64,000 bases of DNA from CAILKP01 sp038231815. Its GTDB lineage: Bacteria; Planctomycetota; Phycisphaerae; Phycisphaerales; UBA1924. Shown here piece after piece: positions 35,310 through 43,281 of this stretch. The stretch covers positions 16,560 through 80,559 of the forward strand of contig JBBRKQ010000004.1 in assembly GCA_038231815.1 (NCBI GenBank), written 5' to 3'. Below the pieces are notes generated by a model, which was given only the letters and a program-made list of their open reading frames with translations, made no database searches and had not been told where the DNA came from. The position numbers and the translations under genes were made by a program. The first letter of the stretch is position 1; every line of letters starts with the position of its first letter.

Positions 35310-36158
35310 GTGACAGACACCACTGACCTCAAGTCGCGTTTTGTTGAGGTGAAGCAGCGCATCGCCGAGGCCGCCGAGCGGTCTGGCCGCGGCCCAGCCT
35401 CCGTCCACCTCGTTGCGGTGACCAAGTACGCAGCGATCGATCAAATTCGTGAGTTGGTTCAGCTTGGGCACAGAGACCTAGGGGAGAACCACATCGCGAA
35501 TCTCGTTTCGCGGGCCGCTTTGGTAGACGAGTGGGCCGCTCGCTCTCGGGCGATGCCAAGTTCACTCCCAGTCGCAGGTTTGCCGGACCTGATCGCCAGC
35601 CCGATTCGCTGGCACCTCATCGGTCCGGTGCAAACCAACAAGGTACGGAAGGCTCTTGAGCTTGTTCGGCTGATTCATACGGTTGACAACCTCCGCGTCG
35701 CCGAGGCGCTCCACGAGGAGGCTTTGAACCGGGATGAACCTTGCGAGATCTTGGTGCAAATAAATGCCTCCGGCGAATTGACCAAGGGTGGTCTTGCGTT
35801 GCCCGCTGTGCCGTACATCATCGAAACAATCGAGGGGATGACCAGCCTGCGCTGCCGCGGCATCATGACAATGGCACCGCACGAGGCGGATCCTGAGCAA
35901 ACACGGATGACTTTCCGCCGGGCCCGAGAGGTGTTTGAGGACATCCGCACACAGGGCATCGCCGGGCCGGCGTTTGATATTCTTTCGATGGGAATGAGCA
36001 ACGATTACGAAATCGCAATCTCTGAGGGTGCCAACATCGTTCGTGTTGGTTCAGCAATCTTTGGCTCGCCACCAGATGGGGAGCACGAGCAATCGCCAGA
36101 GTCGGACCGGGCAGTTGGCCCTGGACCAGACGAGCCCCCGGCGGACCCCGAGCGCTAA
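35310..36158 (+). CDS. PLP homeostasis protein of the YggS/PLPBP family
   Basis: YggS-family proteins bind pyridoxal phosphate in a TIM barrel without known catalysis and buffer the cofactor. Motifs seen are LVAVTKYAAIDQIREL (PLP lysine K39), LGENHIANLVSRAA, IRWHLIGPVQTNKVRK, VDNLRVAEALHEEA and LSMGMSNDYEIAISEGANIVRVGSAIFG (last motif quoted in part). The predicted protein has 283 residues against about 230 in the family. The excess is an insert after the QTNK-type region start and a Pro/Glu/Asp-rich tail of about 30 residues. A GTG at 35310 starts the family-like sequence; the open frame extends upstream to 35259. Confidence 0.92.
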   Translation: MTDTTDLKSRFVEVKQRIAEAAERSGRGPASVHLVAVTKYAAIDQIRELVQLGHRDLGENHIANLVSRAALVDEWAARSRAMPSSLPVAGLPDLIASPIRWHLIGPVQTNKVRKALELVRLIHTVDNLRVAEALHEEALNRDEPCEILVQINASGELTKGGLALPAVPYIIETIEGMTSLRCRGIMTMAPHEADPEQTRMTFRRAREVFEDIRTQGIAGPAFDILSMGMSNDYEIAISEGANIVRVGSAIFGSPPDGEHEQSPESDRAVGPGPDEPPADPER

Positions 36159-36269
36159 GCCAATTTGAACTTCGGGCCACGCGTTTCGTCAACCACCGGT
36201 GCGGGTATACGCCGCTGATCTGAATCATCCTGCAAACCGGGACCCGGCATTTGGTAAGCAAGAAACTCC

Positions 36270-37832
36270 ATGAGCACTCCATTAAGCGACACCGCTTCGA
36301 TACCTGCTTCCGCGGGCACAACCGCCGCGGCCGAAATCCTCGTGCCGAGCAAGCCGATGGAGTCCATCTCCACCTTTGACATATTCAAAATTGGTGTGGG
36401 GCCTTCAAGCTCACACACCATGGGGCCTTGGCGGGCGGCCGAGAAATTTGTCCAGCAGCTTGCCAGCAAGGGTCTCCTTGCCGCAGGCCAGGTGCTCCGT
36501 ATCAAGTGCGATTTGTACGGTTCGCTGGCCAAAACCGGAATCGGCCACGGCACCGACATCGCCGTGATGCTCGGTCTCAGTGGCGAAAATCCGGTTGACT
36601 GTGAAACCTCAGGAATTGATGCGCGAATCGCCGCAATCCGGGCTGCGGGCCGGTTGCGTTTGGCCGGCACCTGTGGTGTGCCGTTTGACTACGAACGCGA
36701 TATTGTCTTTAACAAGCAGGAATCACTGGCCTTTCATCCCAACGGAATGACTCTCACGGCGTACCTCGCAGCCGCGCCGGCCGCCGCCCCGGCCGATGTG
36801 TACACCCAAACGTATTTCTCGATCGGTGGCGGCTTCATCGTTCAGGAGCAGGACGATGCGCCAGCCAGCCACGCCGTGCAGTTGGCGTATCCAATCGAAA
36901 CCGGGAACGATGTTCTTCGCTACTGCCGCCAGACGGGAAAAATGATCCCTGAGATAGTGATGGAGAACGAGCTCGCTTGGCGGGCCGAGCCGGAGGTGCG
37001 CCGGGGTCTCCTGAACATTTACCGGGTCATGCTCGAGTGTGTGCACCGCGGCTGCCACACTCCCGGCGTCCTGCCCGGTGGGCTCTTTGTCACGCGCCGG
37101 GCCTCGGGCATGAACGAGGGCCTTCTGGCAGAAAAAACTAGCTTTGATCCCGCCGCCGTCACGCACGAAACCGAGGCCAGCGTGGCTGTGTGGAAGGCCG
37201 CCGTGCGAACCTGCAAGCAGGATTTCCAGCACACGCTCAAGTGGGTCAGTTGCTTTGCTTTGGCCGTCAATGAAGAAAACGCCGCGTTCGGCCGGGTGGT
37301 CACCGCTCCGACAAACGGCGCCGCTGGTGTGATCCCGGCGGTCCTGTGTTACTACGACATTTTCAGCGGCGGTAGCGATGATCGGATTATCGATTTCATG
37401 CTCGCCGCCTCGGTCGTCGGCGTGCTGTTTAAGAAAGGCGCAACCATCTCTGCAGCAATGGGGGGGTGCCAGGCAGAAATCGGCGTCAGCAGCGCCATGG
37501 CCGCCGCGGGCCTGACGCAGGTCATGGGAGGCAGTCCGGCCCGCGTGCTCATGGCCGCCGAGATCGCCATGGAGCACCACTTGGGCATGACCTGCGACCC
37601 GATCGGCGGGTTGGTCCAGATCCCATGCATCGAGCGAAACACCATGGGGGCGATCAAAGCCATTACCGCCGCGAACATCGCCATGGACAGCGACCCAGCG
37701 GGCGCGAAAGTCTCGCTGGATGGCGTCATTCGCACCATGTGGGAGACCGCCCAAGACATGCACAGCAAGTATAAAGAAACTGCCGACGGTGGACTGGCAG
37801 TCAACGTCTCCGTTGGCATTAGCGAGTGTTAG
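36270..37832 (+). CDS. sdaA: L-serine ammonia-lyase (iron-sulfur type)
   Basis: This enzyme converts L-serine to pyruvate and ammonia with a [4Fe-4S] cluster. Alpha and beta parts are fused in one 520-residue chain. The beta-type start is STFDIFKIGVGPSSSHTMGP. The alpha part contains the three cluster cysteines C400 (GGCQAE), C442 (CDPIGG) and C453 (IPCIERN). Their spacings of 42 and 11 are the same as in characterised one-chain enzymes. The first 30 residues are a non-conserved Ser/Thr/Ala extension. It is convergent with the ABC ATPase gene, 42 bp away. Confidence 0.96.
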   Translation: MSTPLSDTASIPASAGTTAAAEILVPSKPMESISTFDIFKIGVGPSSSHTMGPWRAAEKFVQQLASKGLLAAGQVLRIKCDLYGSLAKTGIGHGTDIAVMLGLSGENPVDCETSGIDARIAAIRAAGRLRLAGTCGVPFDYERDIVFNKQESLAFHPNGMTLTAYLAAAPAAAPADVYTQTYFSIGGGFIVQEQDDAPASHAVQLAYPIETGNDVLRYCRQTGKMIPEIVMENELAWRAEPEVRRGLLNIYRVMLECVHRGCHTPGVLPGGLFVTRRASGMNEGLLAEKTSFDPAAVTHETEASVAVWKAAVRTCKQDFQHTLKWVSCFALAVNEENAAFGRVVTAPTNGAAGVIPAVLCYYDIFSGGSDDRIIDFMLAASVVGVLFKKGATISAAMGGCQAEIGVSSAMAAAGLTQVMGGSPARVLMAAEIAMEHHLGMTCDPIGGLVQIPCIERNTMGAIKAITAANIAMDSDPAGAKVSLDGVIRTMWETAQDMHSKYKETADGGLAVNVSVGISEC

Positions 37833-37874
37833 CCTGCACACTCACTACCGACCGCGGTTCCTCCCCTGCAAGGT

Positions 37875-39458
37875 TCAACCGGCCGCCCGGTGCTTGGCGG
37901 TGGCAAGATTCAAAATATTCTCCTGCGTCATCGCGGCGTCCGGCTTGCCTGTCAATTCACCGGTGATTTCGCCCTCGCTCATCACCACAATCCTGTCGCT
38001 CAGCAGCAGCAGTTCCGGCATCTCACTCGAGACCAGCAGCACCGCAACGCCACTGTCAGCAGCCTGCCACACCAGCTTGTAAATCTCCGCCTTGGTGCCC
38101 ACATCAATGCCGCGCGTCGGTTCATCCAGCAGCAGTACTTTGGTGTTCTCATCCATCCACCGGGCCAGCAGCAGTTTTTGCTGATTCCCACCAGAGAGTT
38201 CGCCGGGTCGAGATTGCAGCGTCGCCGTCTTGACCTGCAGCCGTTTGATGCGGTCCAGCACGGTTGACTTCTCCGCCGCCGCAGCGCGGATACCAAGTTT
38301 GGCGAGCAACGCCATCACCGGAAGCGAGATGTTCTCATCGATTCCCATATCAAAGAACAGGCCCTGAAGGCGTCGGTCTTCCGGCACATATCCCACCCCG
38401 CGGCGGATAGATGTGCGCACATCATGGCTCGGAAGCGGCATGCCCGCGATGGAGATGTTGCCGGAACTGCCCGGGTCCAGACCAAAAATCGCATCAAGCA
38501 GTTCTGACCGGCCAGCCCCAACCAGCCCGCCGATGCCCAGGATCTCGCCCGCCCTGACCGTCAGCGACACGTTGCTGAGCTTGCCCGGCGAAGACACGTT
38601 GCTGACTGCGAGCACAACACCCGCCGTGGCGGCCTTCGCCTTGGCCGCCTCCGGCCGGCCAGCCTTTGATGCATCCAGCGTGCGGCCGATCATCTGACCA
38701 ACGACCGCGGCTTCGGAAACCTCTTTGATGACCGAGGTCGCGACAAACTTGCCGTCACGCAGCACGGTAATTCGATCGCAGCAACTGAAAATCTCATTCA
38801 TCCGATGCGACACATAGATGCACAGCAAGCCTTCACTGGCGAGCTTGCGAACAATGCTCATGAGCCTCTCCGCCTCAGCGATTGACAGCGAACTGGTGGG
38901 TTCATCAAAGATAATCACCCGCGGCTTGCTCGATTCATCATCAAGCGAGCTTGCGATCTGAACAATCTGCCGGCGCCCGGGTGCGAGGGTGCCCAGCGGG
39001 GCCTGCACATCAATCTCGGGGGCGAGCTTGGCCAAGAGTTTGGCGGCTCTTCGGTTCATGGCCGCACGGTCAATCATTCCCAGCTTGGTGGGCATGTCAT
39101 GCAGACACAGATTTTCCGCCACGCTCAGGTTCGGGCATTGCGCCAGCTCCTGATGCACGATGCGAACGCCAGCGTGGGTTGCATCACGGATGCTACCCAG
39201 AGGCAGTGGGTGCCCATCAAGTGTGATGTCGCCGGTGTCGGGTGAGTGCAGTCCGGCAATCGTCTTGCCAAGAGTGCTCTTGCCAGCGCCGTTCTCACCC
39301 ATGAGGGCGTGGACCTCGCCCGCCCGGAAAGTAACACTCACGCTGTCGAGCGCCTGTGTGATGCCGAATCGCTTGCTGATGCCGCGCACGACCAAAAACT
39401 CCGCGGCGTGTGCGCTGGGGTGCTGGCTGGCCGGGATTGGGCTTGGCTCGGCAATCAT
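37875..39458 (-). CDS. Sugar-type ABC transporter ATP-binding protein (RbsA/MglA-like), orphan
   Basis: The 527-residue protein has two ABC domains. The first has GENGAGKST, the Walker B region VIIFDEPTSSLSIAEAERL and a divergent signature (APGRRQIVQIAS). The second has the degenerate Walker A GLVGAGRSE, signature LSGGNQQKLLLARWM and LLLDEPTRGIDVGTKAEIY. This duplicated form energises CUT2 importers of ribose, galactose or xylose-like sugars. No permease or substrate-binding gene is adjacent, so the partners must be elsewhere. The first 20 residues are non-conserved. Confidence 0.9.
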   Translation of the reverse strand: MIAEPSPIPASQHPSAHAAEFLVVRGISKRFGITQALDSVSVTFRAGEVHALMGENGAGKSTLGKTIAGLHSPDTGDITLDGHPLPLGSIRDATHAGVRIVHQELAQCPNLSVAENLCLHDMPTKLGMIDRAAMNRRAAKLLAKLAPEIDVQAPLGTLAPGRRQIVQIASSLDDESSKPRVIIFDEPTSSLSIAEAERLMSIVRKLASEGLLCIYVSHRMNEIFSCCDRITVLRDGKFVATSVIKEVSEAAVVGQMIGRTLDASKAGRPEAAKAKAATAGVVLAVSNVSSPGKLSNVSLTVRAGEILGIGGLVGAGRSELLDAIFGLDPGSSGNISIAGMPLPSHDVRTSIRRGVGYVPEDRRLQGLFFDMGIDENISLPVMALLAKLGIRAAAAEKSTVLDRIKRLQVKTATLQSRPGELSGGNQQKLLLARWMDENTKVLLLDEPTRGIDVGTKAEIYKLVWQAADSGVAVLLVSSEMPELLLLSDRIVVMSEGEITGELTGKPDAAMTQENILNLATAKHRAAG

Positions 39459-39498
39459 GTGGCCCGATGGTAGATCGGGCTGGCCCGGGCGTCCGGGC

Positions 39499-41019
39499 CT
39501 ACTTGCTCAGGTACCGGTCAACAATCTGCACAACGTCCTCATGAAACTCCTTGACCCGAGACCCTGGCGAGGCCTTGCCCGTGTTGTTGAGGATTACGCA
39601 ATAGACAATCCGGCGCTTTGAGCTTTCATTGGTGACGTAGCCAGAAAGCGACTGCACACCGGAGATAAACCCGGTTTTTGCGTGCACGGTGTTGGCCAGT
39701 TTGCGACCCTTAAACCGCTCGGCAATCTTGCCGGAACCGGCATCCGCCATGGAGGCGATAAATACCGGGCCGTTGCGTTCATCCTTGGCCAGCGCCGCCA
39801 GCCACCCGGCCAGCAGCCCGACGGTGATGCGATTGTCCTGCGACATGCCCGACCCATCGGCCAGTGACAGCTCACCCGCCTCCGAGCCCAGACGCTCTGA
39901 CACCAACATGCGAACCACCGCAGCGCCGTTTTGCCACGAGCCAGGTTGCCCGGAAATCGCGTGCCCCATGCGCTTCATCAGCGACTCAGCGTACAGGTTC
40001 TGCGAATTGACATTGCAGCGGCGGAGCACCGACTCGATCGAGGTGCCCACAATCGCTACCGTTTTTTCCAGATCAACCGTCTCACCCATGTTGACCAGCC
40101 GAACCATCGGTGGACCTGCCGGGGTAGCCCCTGCCGCGGTCAGCCGTTCGGCCAGAACCATGCCCAGGACGGAGCTCGGATCAGCCATCGTAACTTCAAT
40201 GGGCTCCGATTGTTTGAGCTTGGCAGCCACCGAACCGCTGACGGTGTACGACGCTTTATCGCCGCGGGAAACGTGAATGTCCGTCGAGTCGCTGGCCACG
40301 GTTCGAGCGGTGTTTCGGACCTCGATAAATGAGCCGCCCGGCAGCGAGCGAACCGTTGGTGGCCCACCAATTTTACTCGATGGTGATATATAAAACTCAA
40401 CACAATTGGTAAAGAAGTTCAGCCCGCTGACCGGCGCGCAGTACCACGCATCAAGCTGCTTGCGTGGCCAACTTGCGTGGACGGCATCGCGGTCAAACAC
40501 TCGATCATCAAGAATAATCTCGCGGATAGACTTTCCACCGCGCGAGGTGATCTCGACAACGATCTTGTCAATGAACTCGGTGAGCGTGACGCCAGATTCT
40601 TCCAGCAACTTCGGATCGGCAAACCCCGGGTCCCCATCTCCAACAATGTACAGTTTTTCCCCGTCCAGCACAAACCGGGTCTGAAACTTAAAGTCGCGTC
40701 CAAGCGTAATCAGCGCGGCGCCGCTGGTCAGCAGTTTAAGGTTAGATGCCGGGATCACCGGCGACCGCTCGTTGATGCCGGCAAGCATCTGGCCGGAGTC
40801 AACATCAATCACGCACACCGACACATCCACCGGTCCCAGCCGGGCAGCGGACATCGCACCTCGTACTTCGGCCTGCAAGGCCTGGCCATAACAGACGCCG
40901 CCCAACCCGCCACCCGAAAACGGCTTGAGCGCAGCCGGGCCGAACAGGGCCGCCGAGCATGCAAGTGCAGAAACGATAACGCGAACCGCAGAAGAAAAAC
41001 TCACCGGTATGTCCTCCAT
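39499..41019 (-). CDS. dacB: D-alanyl-D-alanine carboxypeptidase/endopeptidase, PBP4 type (S13)
   Basis: This secreted enzyme trims or cleaves peptidoglycan cross-links. After an N-terminal hydrophobic signal segment (about residues 10-30) come the penicillin-binding motifs: SxxK at S92-NLK95 (PASNLKLLTSG), SxN in VNSQNLYAESLMKRMG and KTG in VHAKTGFISGVQSLSGYV. The large insert between the first two motifs is typical for class C PBP4. From ATG 41019 it has 506 residues; the open frame runs to 41358 but would overlap the divergent response-regulator gene. Its presence fits a peptidoglycan-bearing planctomycete. Confidence 0.93.
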   Translation of the reverse strand: MEDIPVSFSSAVRVIVSALACSAALFGPAALKPFSGGGLGGVCYGQALQAEVRGAMSAARLGPVDVSVCVIDVDSGQMLAGINERSPVIPASNLKLLTSGAALITLGRDFKFQTRFVLDGEKLYIVGDGDPGFADPKLLEESGVTLTEFIDKIVVEITSRGGKSIREIILDDRVFDRDAVHASWPRKQLDAWYCAPVSGLNFFTNCVEFYISPSSKIGGPPTVRSLPGGSFIEVRNTARTVASDSTDIHVSRGDKASYTVSGSVAAKLKQSEPIEVTMADPSSVLGMVLAERLTAAGATPAGPPMVRLVNMGETVDLEKTVAIVGTSIESVLRRCNVNSQNLYAESLMKRMGHAISGQPGSWQNGAAVVRMLVSERLGSEAGELSLADGSGMSQDNRITVGLLAGWLAALAKDERNGPVFIASMADAGSGKIAERFKGRKLANTVHAKTGFISGVQSLSGYVTNESSKRRIVYCVILNNTGKASPGSRVKEFHEDVVQIVDRYLSK

Positions 41020-41158
41020 GACGCTAACTTTTAATGGCCAACATGGCCATAACCATGGTATCGGCCATCCCGGCCCGTGGCGGACAAAACCACTCCCCGG
41101 CCGACCCCAGATTTTACGTGCCAGTAGCCCTGTGCCGTCGAGGCAGGTAGGATCGCTT

Positions 41159-41587
41159 GTGGTATCGCCTACTCCAAACCAATCGGGTCCGATCAAACAT
41201 GGCCTCAACATCCTGCTTGTTGACGACAACGAGCAAAACCTTGAACTGCTGTGTGCCTTTCTCGAAGATTTTATTGAGCAGTACGCCGGCCGGCTTCGCA
41301 CCGCGCCCGATGGGCTTGAGGCTATCAAACTGATTGAAACCGTGCCGCCTGATCTCATCCTTCTTGATGTGATGATGCCCCGGATGAGCGGCTTTCAACT
41401 CTGTGCTCGACTCAAGCAGTCCCCGAGTACCAAAAAGATACCCATCGTCATGGTCACGGCTTTGAATGAAGTGAGCGATGCCGAGCGCGCTGCCGAGTGC
41501 GGGGCGGATGATTTCATCTCCAAGCCCGTCAATCGGGTCGAGTTAATCGGCCGGATCCGTTCCGTGCTCGCAAAGCAAAAGCAGTAA
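41159..41587 (+). CDS. Single-domain response regulator (CheY-like receiver)
   Basis: The 142-residue product is a receiver domain with no output domain. It shows the acidic pair in LLVDDNEQN, phosphoacceptor D70 in LILLDVMMPRMSGFQL, the switch Thr in VMVTALNEV and Lys in FISKPVNRVEL. It probably signals by protein contact after phosphorylation. A GTG at 41159 has a GGTAGGA-like site upstream and gives a normal-length receiver. An ATG at 41018 would add 47 residues and overlap the start codon of dacB on the other strand. The partner kinase is not in the window. Confidence 0.9.
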   Translation: MVSPTPNQSGPIKHGLNILLVDDNEQNLELLCAFLEDFIEQYAGRLRTAPDGLEAIKLIETVPPDLILLDVMMPRMSGFQLCARLKQSPSTKKIPIVMVTALNEVSDAERAAECGADDFISKPVNRVELIGRIRSVLAKQKQ

Positions 41588-41680
41588 AACTCAAACGAGC
41601 ACAGTGGCTGGTCGTGCCCGTAGCCCCCATCGCCAAGCCGTGAAACCGCCCACCTTCACAAGAGTTGCGGCGCAAGATCT

Positions 41681-42142
41681 CTACAGCATCGCCCGAAGCT
41701 GCGTGAACAGCTCAAGAACGTACCCATCTGGGTCGCGGGTGATCATCGAAACCGCCTTGCCATCAACCATCACCGGCTCCGCAACACGCACCATCGACTC
41801 AAATGTTGTACCCACATCCGCATCCAGCGTTGGCCATGGCAGCGAGATTCGGGATACCGCCCCTGGCTGTGTCGCCATAATCCGCTTGCCAAGTGTCTGG
41901 CGAAGCCGCAGTACGATTCCATTGATTCGGGGTGATCGCAGCAACCTGCATTCAAGCCTCCGCCCTGTTCGCTCGCCGGCAAACTCGGCGAAACCAAACA
42001 TCTCCGAATAAAACTTCACCGAGCGATCGAGCTCTTCAACATCAAGCGTCAGCACGGCTGCCGCAATGTTCTGGTGCAGCTGCGGCACGGCTTGTGGCTC
42101 TACGGGGACGTTGGGAATTGGTGCTGCGGGTGCGCTTGACAT
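41681..42142 (-). CDS. Glyoxalase/VOC-superfamily protein
   Basis: The 153-residue product has the VOC beta-alpha-beta pattern. It opens VLTLDVEELDRSVKFYSEMF and GFAEF, continues with INGIVLRLRQTLG, and ends with VSMITRDPDGYVLELF, which contains the terminal Glu metal ligand. Members act as lyases, dioxygenases or resistance proteins; the substrate cannot be read from the sequence. A leader of about 30 Pro/Ala-rich residues precedes the domain. The start at ATG 42142 is chosen because only low-complexity sequence precedes it. Confidence 0.85.
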   Translation of the reverse strand: MSSAPAAPIPNVPVEPQAVPQLHQNIAAAVLTLDVEELDRSVKFYSEMFGFAEFAGERTGRRLECRLLRSPRINGIVLRLRQTLGKRIMATQPGAVSRISLPWPTLDADVGTTFESMVRVAEPVMVDGKAVSMITRDPDGYVLELFTQLRAML

Positions 42143-42217
42143 CCTGAAATGGTACGCGTCCCACAACCGGGGTATCGAACCGACAGCCGAGCCATCCGCT
42201 GGTAACCAGACGGCGCT

Positions 42218-43078
42218 TCAGGCCGCCTTCGTAGTTTGGCTCACCAACCCGTCAACGTACCGACCCAGTGTCTCAGTCACAAACCTTTGGTGTTCTGGGT
42301 GGCTGGCAAACTCAAACGCCAGACCTACAGAGATATTGTGATTGGCGTCCAGATGCTGGTGGGCCCTGCGTGCGGCGACCGCAAGCGGTGATTTCAAGTC
42401 AGGCCGCAGATCAATTTGCATCCATAGGAACGGCGCCGCATCCAGCAGGCCGCTGCTTGAGCTTGGAACCAGCAGCCCCACGCCACCGCCGGAGATGTTC
42501 AGCAGCTTGGCCGGAAAACTCGGCCCCAGATCCGGAAGGGTCAGCCCGCTCTGCTCAAGGCTAAACGGATGCCCCGCCGCGATGGTCTCCAGTGACCGAA
42601 ACGCCGCCTCAAATGCAACCGTGCTCTGCGGGTCATGCAGCGGGAAGCAGCGAACATCCGGCAGACGCACAGAAGCCCCTGCCCGCGCAAACTCGCGGCG
42701 TGAGCAGCGTTCCACCCGCGATGGGATGTTCAGCTCTAAACTGCGTTCATTAGCGCTCGCGACCACCGTGCGAAAAACCCAGCGGTTCTGGCCGATAGTC
42801 ATCGAAGCGGTTAGCGGTGTGCCCACAGTGAGATATACCACCCGCCCCCCCGCCGCCGGACGCTCCACCACCAGCTTCTCCCCAGCGTGCATCAGCTTCA
42901 CTCGCCACAGCAGGTCTGGTGCTTGCGGGTGCTCATCGGTGACATCGACCGGACCGGATGCGCCGGCGCCAGCCGCGCCGGTCTGCCGCGCGATGGCAAG
43001 TTCAAGGCACCCGCCACGCTCGGCGATCTGCTGCAAGGATGTTGTCCAGTTTTCGGTGCGTGATCTATTGGCGGGCAA
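42218..43078 (-). CDS. PilZ-domain protein, YcgR-like
   Basis: This 286-residue protein has a YcgR-type N-terminal flagellar-brake domain (about residues 50-120) followed by a PilZ domain. The c-di-GMP-binding R-x-x-x-R part appears as RVERCSRREFAR and the second motif as LLNISGGGVGLLV, with a Gly where Asp/Asn-x-Ser-x-x-G is usual. It would bind c-di-GMP and could slow the flagellar motor or control polysaccharide. The start is TTG 43078, justified by a strong GGAGGA 6 bp upstream. An internal low-complexity insert (APVCR-like Gly/Ala) is seen near residue 40. Confidence 0.82.
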   Translation of the reverse strand: MPANRSRTENWTTSLQQIAERGGCLELAIARQTGAAGAGASGPVDVTDEHPQAPDLLWRVKLMHAGEKLVVERPAAGGRVVYLTVGTPLTASMTIGQNRWVFRTVVASANERSLELNIPSRVERCSRREFARAGASVRLPDVRCFPLHDPQSTVAFEAAFRSLETIAAGHPFSLEQSGLTLPDLGPSFPAKLLNISGGGVGLLVPSSSSGLLDAAPFLWMQIDLRPDLKSPLAVAARRAHQHLDANHNISVGLAFEFASHPEHQRFVTETLGRYVDGLVSQTTKAA

Positions 43079-43281
43079 TGCAAGTCCTCCAAAGTAGTGC
43101 GGGTTCTGGGCAGCATCGGCTCAACTTGCGTGTCGCGCGAGTGTCGCTGCCAGTGCCAGACAATTCCTGATGCCGCCTTGCCGGACTTTGCGGGCAAGTC
43201 AGCAACGTTTCTGGTTATCAGACTCAAAGCGGCTGGGCGATCGCAAAAGCAGATCCCAAATCCAGAACCCAAATCCAGAAC

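Noticed and set aside
41020..41358. N-terminal extension of the dacB frame
   Set aside because: It precedes a good signal peptide start, overlaps the divergent response-regulator gene and is low complexity.
42147..42221. tRNA-like segment on the minus strand (GGTTCGATACCCC with a nearby ACCA end)
   Set aside because: The T-stem does not pair, no acceptor complement to the 3' end is present, and the required length would run into the PilZ gene.
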